A stretch of DNA of 64,000 bases from Homarus americanus (GCF_018991925.1 NW_024742580.1:336501-400500), one strand, 5' to 3'. Shown: positions 46,921 to 58,303, numbered from the stretch's first letter. Made by a program: numbers and translations. Notes: generated from the sequence alone by a model not told the origin.

Positions 46921-47440
46921 ATCGTGTGGGACGCAGCTAGATATTCTCACCTCTTCACCAACACACTACCTGACTCTTCACTGATGCTGATTCATAAACC
47001 ATCTCTTGCCTTCGAGCACAAGCAAGCATATGTTTGCTTTTCTGCTTTCTCTGCGTTTGATCCAGCAAACTGTACTTACCCATCTGTATAAAGAAGAACC
47101 TCAGTTAATCTGGCTATGTTGACAATTAATTTGACTTTTATTATGAAAAAAGACGCAATGTTCATGATGATAAACTTTCTACGTCCCATCACAAAAGAAA
47201 GTTTTATTCGTTTGATCTCTTAGTTGTTGTTCCAGGTCATATGCTCAGTCTCTGTTAAGTAAATCTTGAATTATTGACTATTAATCTTGGCTTTAGTTTG
47301 GTAAGTGGACGAGTTCATCAGGTTTTGAATTTTAACACAACGTAACAGTGTCTGACAGGTCCCGTTAAAAGCTTGTTATTTCCCATTACTTATAGTGGAA
47401 GACATTTACCTCTGTTAGTAAAGTGGGCAGTGTTGTTGGG
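46921..47440. other. Unique spacer
   Basis: No features seen. Confidence 0.4.
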
Positions 47441-47556
47441 TGAAAGAGCCTTAGAGTTGTTACCGAAAGAGCCTTAGAGCTGTTACTAAAAGAGCTTGAG
47501 AATTGCCACTAAATGAGTCTTAGTGTTGCCATTGAAAGAGTCTTAAAGCTTTCAAT
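47441..47556. repeat. Diverged 23-bp minisatellite (5 copies)
   Basis: The motif gaaagagccttagag and variants recurs every 23 bp from 47442, becoming more diverged to the right (aaatgagtcttagtg, gaaagagtcttaaag). Confidence 0.85.
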
Positions 47557-47999
47557 ATAATAACTTAAGGCTTCTAGTGGGAGAATCATAGATATACTAA
47601 TAAGTCACAGAGTTGCCAGTGAAAAATATTAAGCAGATGGTAGACAGGAGCTGAAACAGTCACCCCTCCCCGTACGTTTCTGTCACTACCATATCTGTCC
47701 AAAGTTGATGTCTAGATTATTAAAATGAGGAAGATTATCATATTTATTCAGTGTGTTCTAACAGGGATATTTGTATTCAGATGTAAAGTCATAAATTTAT
47801 TGAGAGCGTTTTCGAATAGGGTGAGAGAGACGATGTAGAAAGTTTGAAGTTTATTAATTTACCTACAAAAAATCGCTATGAGAAAAATCAACTTATGGTG
47901 TTAAAGATCAATAACTCTAATGTCGTTTTTGCCTATCAACACTTAACAGCATTTTTTTCTTTTTCGTCGATAAAGACAGGAACGACCTCACACCTCCAA
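47557..47999. other. Unique AT-rich spacer
   Basis: No features seen apart from the overlapping plus frame noted in the next entry. Confidence 0.4.
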
Positions 48000-48107
48000 T
48001 TAGGTAGTCAGGTGGATGGCAATAAGGTCTTGGTTTATGTCTTCGTTAATGGGGTATCCGGCCATCTGCCTGTAATGCTCCATAATTCTTTCAATATCTT
48101 CTCGCCT
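48000..48107 (-). other. Candidate decayed exon, unrecognised (35 codons)
   Basis: A GC-richer island in AT-rich DNA. On the minus strand a frame following TGA reads REDIERIMEHYRQMAGYPIN and continues to a TAA, with very protein-like composition. A second minus frame upstream (48039-48167) starts MVTAPYQDEVNLPSAAESEG. On the plus strand a 100-codon frame (47844-48146) also covers the island, with a T-rich acceptor-like and a gaag/gtaaat donor-like flank. Only one of these can be real. The overlap may instead mean a frameshifted relic. Confidence 0.15.
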
Positions 48108-48159
48108 TCACTTTCAGCCGCTGAAGGTAAATTAACTTCGTCTTGATACGGTGCTGTTA

Positions 48160-48480
48160 CCATTCTCACTCTCACTCTGGCAATATCTTCACTCACTAGG
48201 TACCACTCTCACTAGCTACCACTCTCACTCTGGCAATAGCTTCTCTCTCACTAGCTACAAACTCTTACTCTCACTAGCTACTACTCTCACTCTCAAAATA
48301 GCTTCACTCTCTCTAGCTACCACTCTCACTCTGTAAATAGCTTCACTCTCTCTAGCTACCACCCTCACTCTGTAAATAGCTTCACTCTCTCTAGCTACCA
48401 CCCTCACTCTGTACATAGCTTCACTCTCTCTAGCTACCACTCTCACTCTGTAAATAGCTTCACTCTCACTAGTCACTGAT
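48160..48480. repeat. 39-bp minisatellite (about 8 copies)
   Basis: Units contain agctaccactctcactctg then taaatagcttcactctctct. The first copies are irregular, with ggcaatagcttc variants. Confidence 0.92.
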
Positions 48481-49114
48481 AATGCTCGTTCTAACACACC
48501 TCTATTACCACTCCTCTTCTGACTATCTGCTCGCTTAGTGTACACAGTCTAGAGAACAACAAATCCCTTTATAGAACGGATCTTACTCCTCTATCCCAGT
48601 CTTCACAGCCTTGAATCCACCGTCCTTCATCGTCTATCAGGGAACGCGAGGGTTTCACTGTGATCGAATTTCCTTTTTTATTCTTATCCATACTACATTA
48701 TTTTCGCCTCTGACTCTACTTACTGATGCTAAAACTCTACTTGTGATGGATTTAAATCAATTAATTAATGACACAGTGTTGTATTTCACCCACGTTTGTT
48801 TTGGTCTGTCAGGGGGTAAGTAGTTTATAGACTAAGGAGGTCGGGGAGGTGAGCTTCATCCTCCAGCACACCCAAGGGAGCACCGCCTGTGTGTCTGCCA
48901 AGCTTCGTTACGGCCCCTCAGCACTGTGATAAAATATAGTGAATTGTAGTGGAATCTTATATATGACGCCCAGACCTGCTCACTCCCGCGGGCTGGAGGA
49001 ACAGGTTCACAATGGCGCATAATAAATCGATCGTTTATCAGAGGATCTTCCTGCTTTATTGTCATACGTTAAACTCTTTTGTCATGGTTATGGATAGAAG
49101 AGTATCTTTGGGTT

Positions 49115-49117
<3 letters not shown>
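48481..49117. other. Unique spacer
   Basis: A GC-richer patch lies at 48840-49015. Short frames there have no recognisable motif. Confidence 0.45.

Positions 49118-49154
<37 letters not shown>
49118..49154. repeat. (GT)n microsatellite
   Basis: About 18 GT units. Confidence 0.95.
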
Positions 49155-49155
<1 letters not shown>

Positions 49156-49300
49156 CAATGAAGGGCCCAGAAGTACGTACATACCAACCTCACTCTACGG
49201 TCTAGGGCGTTGATTACTAAACCTATTTCATTACCGTAATAGATATTTTAACACTGAATGTCTAACTGATCGAGTCCTAAAAAAGACATTGTTCCACAGG

Positions 49301-49328
49301 CTCTCTCTCTCTCTCTCTCTCTCTCTCT
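49301..49328. repeat. (CT)n microsatellite
   Basis: About 14 CT units. Confidence 0.93.
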
Positions 49329-49452
49329 AACGTGGCTACAGAACCTTAAGTTCTTATACATCTCCATTATATTCTGGCTTGAGTCATTTCATTAAGATAT
49401 AAAGTAAAATATTGTGGGACCCATCTGCTACAACTACACCATATTTATTACT

Positions 49453-49505
49453 TCCTCCTCCTCCTCCTCTTCTCTTCCTCCTCTTCTCTTCCTCCTCCTC
49501 CTACA
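49453..49505. repeat. (CTC)n polypyrimidine repeat
   Basis: cctcctcc and tcttctc units. Confidence 0.88.
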
Positions 49506-50523
49506 CCAACACTGTGAATTTACTCTCCAATGAATTCCCTTTCCTTTCTCTCTCTCAGTTTCTTCATACTTGGGTCAGCTTTGATGACCAACACCAGCGC
49601 GAGTTCCTTTATCAAATCTTCCTCTTCAATTAATCTAAGTACAGTTGTTTCTTGCTATAGACGTATCTATATACCATCAAAGATAAACCCCAGGCAGTAT
49701 AGTCCTCGTCGTCATTACTCTTGTGGTCGATGCAGTAAAAAAATAATCCATTATCCAACGTAATTTTTTCTGCCTCAAATCCTCAACTATCTGTGTCTCA
49801 TTATGTCTTCGATATATCCTTGGGACATCTCTTTATAGGAACATCCCTCATTTACCTCGAGATAGTGGAACTCTGAGGTTTGTCTACATTGTCTTCAGGA
49901 GTTGTTATGCTTCTAAGTCTAAAGTGTCTGAGGCTCCTGCTTTTGTTTACCCGATGCAGGAGGAACTAAAGAGGAGGAGTGGACTTGATGTTATCTCTGC
50001 GTCTTTAAGTCGTTGTTCACTCGAGTTTATGTCATTATTATTTCCGAATGAAGAAAAACAATCTTCTTGATATACAAACTCTTGATAAATTGGTTTACCT
50101 GAGTAGAAACATTATATAAAAGGCTGTATATATAAACCTTGATTACACACAAACAAGAGTGACCTCACGCCCACCTGATACTATCCAGGTAGGTTGAAAA
50201 ATTGTTACCTTCCCTCTGAATCACCCAAGTTAAATTCTGTTGCAAATTGGGATGAGAATATTTCATCTTGTTAAAAGCCTATTACTCCTATCGCCTTCAC
50301 CATCTATCTAGGTTACATCCGATACCTGCAAAGCTATAATGTGGGTCTTTCTCTCTCTCTCTCTCAGAATCACTTAAGAGTAACAAAGCCAGCGCGTCAT
50401 AAGCGGGCCACATCATAAGTTATAGTAGTGAGAAGTAGCCAAATGACTCTCTTAGACTACCACATAAAGCAGTCGGACAAAATTGGCTATAAAATGAGAC
50501 TAAGGCTCTTCTGGGGCTGTATT
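49506..50523. other. Unique spacer
   Basis: A short CT run lies at 50350-50364. No gene is recognised. Confidence 0.5.
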
Positions 50524-51467
50524 CTCTCTCTCTCTCTCTCTCTGAAATGGACCCAATAGGTAAAGTTTTAAGTACAGATTAGCCTCCACTGCTCTCAACA
50601 CCTTCACTCCCCCAACTGTAAAAGTAAATACTCACAGGGATAACCTATGGGGCGAATAGGACATCACTGGCACTAAAGACAAACATTGTATCCATTCTAC
50701 TACACCTTCTTTCTTCTCAAAAAAGTTAAATAAATATAACAAAGACTAAACAGCTGGTGAAACACAATACAACCTAATACTATAATACGATAAAAGTACC
50801 GTACTATTGTTGATCTTTCTGAATCTCTGAATACACGAATATCATTACACCTGCATTAGGTCTCTAGCTGGTGTGTGTATTTAGCAACAGTTTTTCCTCT
50901 GACCGTAGAAGAAATTTACTGTATATAATTTGGCCCCTAATTAAACGGTTTCAACTGAACGAGCATTTGAAACAGCGGAAATGAGAGAGAGGGTTAGTGA
51001 GAGAGAGGGTTAGTGAGAGAGAGGGTTAGTGAGAGAGAGAGAGAGAGAGAGAGGTACCATAAATCAAGATACGATATTTAAATGCATTTAATAACTACAA
51101 ACTCAGTCACTTATTTGTCAAGAAAAACAGTAAACATAATATATAACAATTTGAGGAGATTTTTTTTCTAAACAGTATAAAGATGACGGACATAAGATTT
51201 TAAAGAGATATTAACGACAGGGAGAAGGACGGGATTATATAATGTGAGAGTAAGTGAAACGTGGGTAGAGAACACCGCAGACTTTCACAGTGTGTCGCGC
51301 GGCTCAACCCAGGGCTGATGTAGCGTCTGTAAGCCTTCCTCCTCGCCCTGACGATCACGTGAGTACGGTGATCAATGTCTTGTGTATATACCTAAATACC
51401 TGAGTATGTTACAGTGATGTTTGCAAGATAACACGACAATGGGAGGAATGATAACGTTAAATATATA

Positions 51468-51593
<126 letters not shown>

Positions 51594-52217
51594 GGATATA
51601 GTATTGAGAGAGAGAGAGCATTAGGGTGCGGAAGGGCTGGTCCAGGTGCGTGACTCAGGTATCCTCGGGGACAGGTGAGCGCCTCCCGCGGGGCAGGTAA
51701 TGATTATCGACAGGAAAGTAGGGAGGAGATGGCGGGGGTAGAGAGATGGGGATGGCGAAGGAAGAGAAGAGTAGGGAAGGGAGGGTGAAATATAGGAATG
51801 GGAGGTGAAGGAGAGGGGATGGGGATAGGAAAGGGGTTAAGGGAGTGATGTGGTTTGAAGGGAAGAAAGAGAGAGTAGGGAAGGGGTAGGAGGGGAGAGA
51901 AGGGAGGGATGGATATGGGAGGGAAGAGACGGAGAGGAGAGGCGGGAAGGGGAATGGAGGAGGGAAGGGAAGGGCAGGGAAGGGAAGGAAAGGGAAGGGA
52001 AGGGAAGGCGTAATCACTTCCCATAACCGGTTGTCTCTGTCTACCTTATAATATTTACACAACAAACTACTGATTTAATGTATAGTCATGACCCTGGAGG
52101 CTGATATGTTTACTACTCTTTCGTTTTCTTATTTTTGTCAGTATGTCTCTCCCAGCATATAAAATTAACAGTGATGCCAGATACAACTATACGAGGTTGT
52201 TGGAGAGAATTAAGTAT

Positions 52218-52290
52218 AACCTAACCTAACCTAATCAAACCTTTATTAGCTCAAACCCAACCTAACTTAAACTGAGCTAACCTAACTTAC
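52218..52290 (-). repeat. (CCTAA)n telomere-type array inside the right copy
   Basis: Three or four clean cctaa pentamers, then diverged units. It mirrors 35785-35866. Confidence 0.85.
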
Positions 52291-52422
52291 TATATCTTGA
52301 AGAACCTTGAATTGGTGGGATTTTGTCTACGATGCTTCCATGGATGGGAGATCCTTCTGTGGAATTTTTTGAAGTGGGTTTTTAGGTCAGTGGGAATTTT
52401 CATCTTGGTATTACTTTACTTC

Positions 52423-52670
52423 TTGGAGGTTGATTGAATAGCCAATGCAGTTGGCTTTTGTCTGGTCATTTTTTAAGTCTCCTTAAAACTGGGTCGTACA
52501 GCTCCTTAATTTGGGGTGCTAGTTTTGTTATTATTATTAATATCATTATTATTATTATTATCGGTATTTTAATTATTATTATATGTATTATCATAACTTC
52601 TCGTATTATTGTCACTATTATTATCATTATTATGTATAAACAGGAAGATATTGAGAGTATTCAATAGGCC
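52423..52670. other. AT-rich spacer with ATT patches
   Basis: Imperfect attatt runs at about 52530-52635. No gene is seen. Confidence 0.5.
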
Positions 52671-52690
52671 AGTGACAAAACTTTGTCACT
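52671..52690 (-). other. Hairpin 3' of the tRNA gene
   Basis: agtgacaaa and tttgtcact are perfect reverse complements with a 2-base loop. They start 11 bases beyond the tRNA 3' end, just after the T-run. The hairpin may be part of the trailer if termination leaks, or it may be coincidental. Confidence 0.5.
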
Positions 52691-52693
52691 TAA

Positions 52694-52699
52694 TAAAAT
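52694..52699 (-). terminator. Pol III T-run terminator of the tRNA gene
   Basis: On the minus strand AATTTTATTA follows the tRNA, giving a minimal TTTT terminator. Confidence 0.7.
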
Positions 52700-52700
52700 T

Positions 52701-52773
52701 CGACCGTGACAGGATTCGAACCTGCAATCTTCGGATCCGAAGTCCGACGCCTTATCCGTTAGGCCACACGGCC
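52701..52773 (-). tRNA. tRNA-Arg(TCG): tRNA-Arg, anticodon UCG
   Basis: A nuclear tRNA gene of 73 nt that decodes CGA arginine codons (UCG anticodon, probably with wobble modification). On the minus strand the acceptor GGCCGTG pairs with CACGGTC (one G-U pair, position 2-71), and the discriminator is G. The anticodon stem TCGGA/TCCGA encloses loop CTTCGGA, placing TCG at 52738-52740. The T arm GCAGG-TTCGAAT-CCTGT is intact. The A box (TGGCCTAACGG) and the B box (GGTTCGAATCC) match Pol III promoter consensus. A TTTT terminator lies 2 bases beyond the 3' end. There is no intron and no encoded CCA, as expected for a eukaryote. Confidence 0.95.
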
Positions 52774-52884
52774 TTAGTTTTACATGTACTCAAGACTCTT
52801 TTAAGTCGTGAAGTAGCTATATGATTCCTAGTAGGTGTGGAGTGTGAATTACTAGTTATCAATATATGCAAGTAAATCAAGTGA
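52774..52884. other. Unique spacer upstream of the tRNA
   Basis: tRNA promoters are internal. No additional upstream element is recognised. Confidence 0.4.
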
Positions 52885-53195
52885 TGACGTGCATAAACAC
52901 TAGCCTCACTAGCTAGCAGAGATCTTGTAACCTGTGAGAATTGTAAATTAGAAAAATTTTCACGCTGATCACGGTCTTCAGTAAATAAAGAATGACCTCA
53001 CTACACGGAGATCCTGTACCGCGTGAGAATTATATCCAGACAAAGTATTCACGTTAATCAAGCTTCTCTGTAAATAAACACAGGCTCTACTATACACCAG
53101 AGATCCTGTTTCCTGTGAGAATTACAACCTGACAAAATACTCCCGTTCATCAGGCTCTTGGCGTAAATAAACACTGGCCTTATTACACACAACTC
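52885..53195. repeat. Diverged ~90-bp tandem repeat (3+ copies)
   Basis: The block starting agatcctgt, then gtgagaatt, then gtaaataaa-cac, starts at about 52920, 53009 and 53101 (spacing 89 and 92). A partial copy precedes the first. Copies are roughly three-quarters similar by eye, so the array is old. Confidence 0.8.
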
Positions 53196-53324
53196 GTAGT
53201 CCATGTTTTTACCCTATAGCAAGAATGATATATAGCGTGGTATGTTATCGTCGGGATATCCAGTGGTTTTGGGTCACCGTTTCAGCATTTGTTTTTAGCA
53301 TATGTAAGTCAGTTAGTTGGGTTG

Positions 53325-53352
53325 TCATCATCATCATCATCATCTCATCATC
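53325..53352. repeat. (CAT)n microsatellite
   Basis: About nine CAT/ATC units with one ctc interruption. Confidence 0.88.
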
Positions 53353-53382
53353 ATTGGTTGAATACCGAAGAGACAAGGAAAC

Positions 53383-53383
<1 letters not shown>

Positions 53384-53446
<63 letters not shown>
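53384..53446. repeat. (GA)n microsatellite
   Basis: About 31 GA units. Confidence 0.97.
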
Positions 53447-53448
<2 letters not shown>

Positions 53449-53604
53449 CCCAACTGTGATCTGATAGGATATTCAGGACGGATGGCGCTGGAACAGGAAA
53501 CTTCACTTCACCCTTTTTTTCCTATCACATGTATCGAAAGAAATCCCATCAGAATTACATTACTTCAACCGTAAAGAAGATGGGTCGTTGCGTCAGCCAT
53601 CATA

Positions 53605-54055
53605 AAGAAAATAGGGTCTTACTTCATATGGCGTAAAGCAAATGGGGTCTTACTTCATCTGGCGTAAAGAAAATGGGGTCTTACTTCATCTGGCGTAAAG
53701 GGGTCTTTTTTTCATCTGGCGTAAAGCAAATGGGGTCTTACTCATCTGGCGTAAAACAAATGGGGTCTTACTTCATCTGGCGTAAAGCAAATGGGGTCTT
53801 ACTTATCTGGCGTAAAGAAAATGAGGTCTTACTTCATCTGGCGTAAAACAAATGGGGTCTTACTATCTGGCGTAAAGCAATGGGGTCTTACTCATCTGGC
53901 GTAAAGAAATGGGGTCTTACTTCATCTGGCGTAAAAATGGGTCTTCCTTCATCTGGCGTAAGAAAATGGGGTCTTACTTCATCTGTAAAGCAAATGGGGT
54001 CCACTTCATCTGTCATAAAGCAAATGGGGTCTTACTTCATCTGGCGTAAAGCAAA
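53605..54055. repeat. 31-bp minisatellite (about 14 copies)
   Basis: Units contain aaatggggtcttacttcatc then tggcgtaaagc. Length variation is frequent (tcatct to catct or atct; aagaaaat to aagaaat), so frames are not conserved and no gene is implied. Confidence 0.93.
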
Positions 54056-54985
54056 TTATTTCCTCTTTCATGTCATAGGTTATGTTTCGTGGAATTTCCT
54101 CTGGTAGTTTTAGTCGATGAAAATCACTGATAAGGATGAACATACAGAGGTGTTTCATGAAACCTCAGGCGCATTAGTCTGTGGGATCTTACAGGAAGAG
54201 AAGCTTGGGGGTTCCTAGTTCTTAGTGTTGCCTGACAATACCACTGGCTAAAGGTGCAGAAAGTCTCCTGAAGGAAACAGGATTAGGATGCTGCTTCTGA
54301 CGTCAAGATCCAAATAAGATGGAACTCCAAAAAGCGCGAAGGTTGAAGCCGTGGGAGAGAAATTTCATATCCATCAAAGAAAACGCCTCAGGTGAAGTGT
54401 CAGAACAGGTTTGACAACTTCAATGTGGACTTGTTGATGGAAATGCCAAGACCCAGGGATATGTCTCAGCCATGAGTCTTGGGTCATGAGGAACTATGAC
54501 ATCGTACAGTTGAAGCGACATATAAAGTCATTTTAAACTTGTTGCCGGGATTCCAAACATCTGCAATATGTTTCGGCAATGATATTTTGGTTTCTTGTGT
54601 TGTGAAGCGCTGCGATTTTGTTTCTCTCTCGGGTGTTGTGGTGTTGAAATGTCAGTATAAACGTATTGGTGGTGTTGAATAGGTCTAGGGTATGTTACGG
54701 TCTTGAGCCTTCAGTCACGAGGAACTTTATATAGTCCAGTACCATATAAAGTCTCCATCTCTCTTGTGTGTTTAGTTATGCACCAGGTGCCTCCTTAATT
54801 ACGTAGAGTTCTCGAAAGTCAGTGTCAATTACAGTAATGAATGTAAGTTACAGTGATTAATGAAAGCATAAGTTTATCATAAGACTACAACTTCTCGTTT
54901 CCTAGAGCACGAGGTGTATCTAGGTTCATTTTATTAACTTTTCATTCAAGCAAGATGAACTGACTGTGAAAGATCGAATCCAACA
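54056..54985. other. Unique spacer
   Basis: No repeat array or RNA gene seen. There is a loose similarity between agcc-tgagtcttgggtcatgaggaac (about 54468) and gagccttcagtcacgaggaac (about 54704). Confidence 0.45.
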
Positions 54986-55372
54986 ATGAAATTAATATTG
55001 CTTGTCAGTTTCACTTACGTCATTGTCAATATCTGTTTGGGAAACTGGCAGAAGACAAGCATAATCACATTTTTCAAAAGCGAGGCATTAGCTCGACTTC
55101 TTCTTCGTAATACTTTAATAAATTGCCCACTCTTCTTACCGAGCATCTCAAATCAAGCGAGAGAAATATGTTCAAGCTATTCCCAAGAGTCTTATAGAAA
55201 GTTTACCATCTCTGAGATTCTTGGTGATTTCTGTGAAAAGTTTGGCAGTGAAAGGAGGGAGCACATCTCATCTAGGGCCGATGGTTACTTCAATTTCCCT
55301 TCCATTAAAAGTTTATATCGAAGTTCCTCTCGCTACCGCCATAACTCCCCCCATCCTTCCGGTCTTGTATAA
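54986..55372 (+). CDS. Hypothetical small secreted protein (unsupported)
   Basis: A 128-codon frame starting ATG in the context caacaATGa, which suits arthropod translation starts, and ending TAA. Residues 1-19 (MKLILLVSFTYVIVNICLG) have the charged n-region and hydrophobic core of a signal peptide. The remainder is mixed, with two cysteines in the pair-like segment ICSS...DFCEK (about residues 62-84) and a Ser/Arg-rich C terminus. It lies outside any repeat. No family is recognised, and no TATA box or close AATAAA signal is obvious. An overlapping frame (55221-55487) is also open. It could be a single-exon gene, a first exon, or chance. Confidence 0.2.
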   Translation: MKLILLVSFTYVIVNICLGNWQKTSIITFFKSEALARLLLRNTLINCPLFLPSISNQAREICSSYSQESYRKFTISEILGDFCEKFGSERREHISSRADGYFNFPSIKSLYRSSSRYRHNSPHPSGLV

Positions 55373-55606
55373 AATATCACCAAGGGGGAACCTAATGACC
55401 AGTCGGGGTGTTTTTGTTGTTGGCTGGCTGTCCACCACCTCGTATGGAACCTTTTGTTGTTATCCTAAAGGTCCACTACAGTGTTGACCATGACAATAAT
55501 ATCCAGTTAACGTTTAAGTCAATACCAGGGTGAGTACTGTCTCTCACACCGGCGTAGAGACACAGGTAGGAACTATCTGGTCTCATCTCTCACCATCTCT
55601 CAATAC
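55373..55606. other. Unique spacer
   Basis: No features seen beyond the overlapping frame mentioned above. Confidence 0.4.
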
Positions 55607-55728
55607 CTTACTATGGTTTGTTTGTCACCTACTTATTGTTTGTTTGTTATCTTACCATAGTTTGTTACCTTACTATGGTTTGTTTGCCACCTTCTCATGG
55701 TTTGTTTGTCAACTTCCTATAATTTGTG
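55607..55728. repeat. Diverged ~22-bp minisatellite (about 5 copies)
   Basis: Variants of ttactatggtttgtttgtca followed by cc recur five times with small indels. Confidence 0.8.
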
Positions 55729-56379
55729 TGTTTAACTCTCCCAGACGCCTGATTTGTTATTTCTGACACAGTGAGTTTACTACACACAGCGCCTCTCTCT
55801 TTCTCCTCGTGTACCTTTATGTTGAATAGAGAAATATTTTGGCACTGTACCTGAAAATCATCCTTAACTTACTCACAAATATATACATACATAAGTAAAG
55901 TTATAAACAAATAATTACTTAATTAACAAAAACAAAACATAGATTAGAGTGAGATAGTTATCATAAAGGTATATTGTGGGTAAACCTCTCGGCTTTATTT
56001 CAGATTTGGAAAGCGGAATCACCAAACTGCCTGCCGTTCCATTACTTACAAATTAATTGTGTTCATATACACCTCAGTGAGAGCCAATGATATCGTACAA
56101 AATGATCCCATTGAAATTAGATTACATGGTTAATTCTAGCATCAAAGTGAGGCCGCACGGTAGTTACGCCCTAACACCGACAAACAAGATTACTGACACA
56201 CGTATATAAGCTTTCATTTACAAGTTACGTCGTTATTAAGTTGATTGTATGTCGGAAAAAAAGCAACTTTCTACAAAGGTTCAGGTTTTGGTGGATTTTT
56301 TCTCCCAACTTAAGTGATGAAAATCTTGAATTGGTCCTGAATTGATTTTCCTTTATAACTTATGGGAAGTAATAATGAT
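55729..56379. other. Unique AT-rich spacer
   Basis: No features seen. Confidence 0.45.
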
Positions 56380-56446
56380 AACCACAATAATGTTAATGAT
56401 AATGATGATAAGATTTTACTACTACTACTACTAATAATAATAAACA
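56380..56446. repeat. Imperfect (AAT)n/(ACT)n repeat
   Basis: aatgataatgat, then actactactactaataataataa. Confidence 0.85.
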
Positions 56447-56850
56447 TAAATAAAACACTTTACACTTAAACATCTATCAAACCAACACAATCATTACCTC
56501 CATATTAACATCACAATTAAACACAATCATCTCCTTAAATAAACAATACTTATTCACGTATCATTAAATCATTTTATCTCGTCTTATTACCTCGTTTACT
56601 TCCCTCCTCCGCACCTCACATCTTTAGTTTAATATCTTAAGCTTCGTATTATTATTGAATTCGTTTTTCTTTCCTCACGTTTTTAGTAAGAAATAAGAAG
56701 TAGTTTTGTGTCTTTTAGGGATAAGGTAAGTTGATATCCATTCCCCTTTATGTGGATATTTTTTTACAAATATATTACCTTTTTTTTTACATAGGAAGCG
56801 TTTTTTTTTAAGGTTTATAGAGCATGTCCCTTTTATCCAGGGCTTTTATA
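56447..56850. other. Unique AT-rich spacer
   Basis: T-runs near 56780 and 56800. No gene is seen. Confidence 0.45.
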
Positions 56851-57132
56851 TAACAACAGCAATAATATAAAAACAATAACAATAACAATACAACAATAAC
56901 AATAACGAAAATAACAGTAACAATACAACAATAATAATAACGACAATAACAATAACGACAATAACAATAGCAATACCTCAATAACAATAACGACAATAAC
57001 AATAACAGTACAACAATAACAATAACGACAATAACAATAACAGTACAACAATAACAATAACGACAATAACAATAACAACAATAACAATAACAACAATAAC
57101 GACAATAACAATACAACAATAACAATAATATC
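56851..57132. repeat. (AACAAT)n with 36-bp higher-order structure
   Basis: Words caataa, cgacaataac and agtacaac. The block acaataacgacaataacaat recurs about six times and the longer block with cagtacaacaataac at least twice, so it is a hierarchical repeat. The Tyr/Cys-rich minus frames are artefacts. Confidence 0.92.
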
Positions 57133-57348
57133 ACTGAAGTACTTACTATATTCTCGTTATTCATCCCTTCCCACTCACTCCCACTCCAACTTGATGTTTC
57201 TCCCTCTCACTGAAACCCCACTCATGTTTCTCCCACTCACTCAATCCCACTCCAACCCCTTTCACTCGCTTGATCCTCTGCAACTCACCATAGTCGAGTT
57301 TTATTGTACTGAACACCTTACCATTCTCTCTCTCTCTCTTTTATAATC
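57133..57348. other. Spacer with decayed CCCACTC words
   Basis: ccactcac and ccactccaac recur at about 57170-57265 in a loose 30-35-bp pattern. No gene is seen. Confidence 0.45.
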
Positions 57349-57426
57349 TCACATACATACATACATACATACATACATACATACATACATACATACATAC
57401 ATACATACATACATACATCCATCCAT
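57349..57426. repeat. (CATA)n microsatellite
   Basis: About 18 ACAT units. Confidence 0.96.
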
Positions 57427-57565
57427 CTAGTCACGTTAACTCCACCTGCCCTCCTGAAACAGACTCAGGTAACTCTTTTAATTAACACCTGTTCTTCATC
57501 TTATTTTTCTTCCTCTGGTTGTATGGTCGTATCCCTCTTCATCCTCGCCCTCTTTGTCCTAAATC

Positions 57566-57568
<3 letters not shown>

Positions 57569-57640
<72 letters not shown>
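57569..57640. repeat. (CA)n microsatellite
   Basis: About 36 CA units. Confidence 0.97.
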
Positions 57641-57723
57641 CACATATTAATAGAATTCCAATAACAGTTAGTAAAGCCTCTTCATCACCTGCCGGAAACT
57701 AATTAAGGTAGAAAGGAGAAAGC

Positions 57724-57821
57724 GGGTAGGTAGGTAGGTAGGTAGGTAGGTAGGTAGGTAGGTAGGTTAGGTTTGGTTAGGTTAGGTTAGGTTAGGTTAA
57801 GTTAGGTTAGGTTAGGTTAAG
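57724..57821 (+). repeat. (GGTA)n joined to (GGTTA)n
   Basis: Ten GGTA tetramers (57724-57765) pass directly into eleven GGTTA pentamers (57766-57821) with gttta and agtta variants. Confidence 0.93.
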
Positions 57822-57899
57822 TGTGATGAGAGAAAGAAAGAACGTTGTTAGAGATAATTAACTTAAATGTTTACACTCTCTTTCTCGTTCTTTGTTTGC

Positions 57900-57904
<5 letters not shown>

Positions 57905-57988
<84 letters not shown>
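57905..57988. repeat. (CT)n microsatellite, about 82 bp
   Basis: About 41 uninterrupted CT units. Confidence 0.98.
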
Positions 57989-57991
<3 letters not shown>

Positions 57992-58211
57992 TTCAATCTC
58001 CCTCTACCATTTACAGTTTTTCGTTCCTCTCTCTCACTCCTATTGAGCTGTATGGAACCAGGTGTAAACACGGTGCTTCATTCTGCTTCACTGCAAAAAT
58101 TATTATATCAACAACAGTGTGGCGTCAGCTGAAATATTATGTCATATATATAAATTTTTCACATTTTTATTCGACTTTATATCCACATTTTTTTACCTAT
58201 GTCAGAACATT
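57989..58211. other. Unique spacer
   Basis: No features seen. Confidence 0.4.
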
Positions 58212-58217
58212 TGTGTG

Positions 58218-58300
<83 letters not shown>
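58212..58300. repeat. (GT)n microsatellite, about 88 bp
   Basis: About 44 GT units with one GC. Confidence 0.98.
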
Positions 58301-58303
<3 letters not shown>

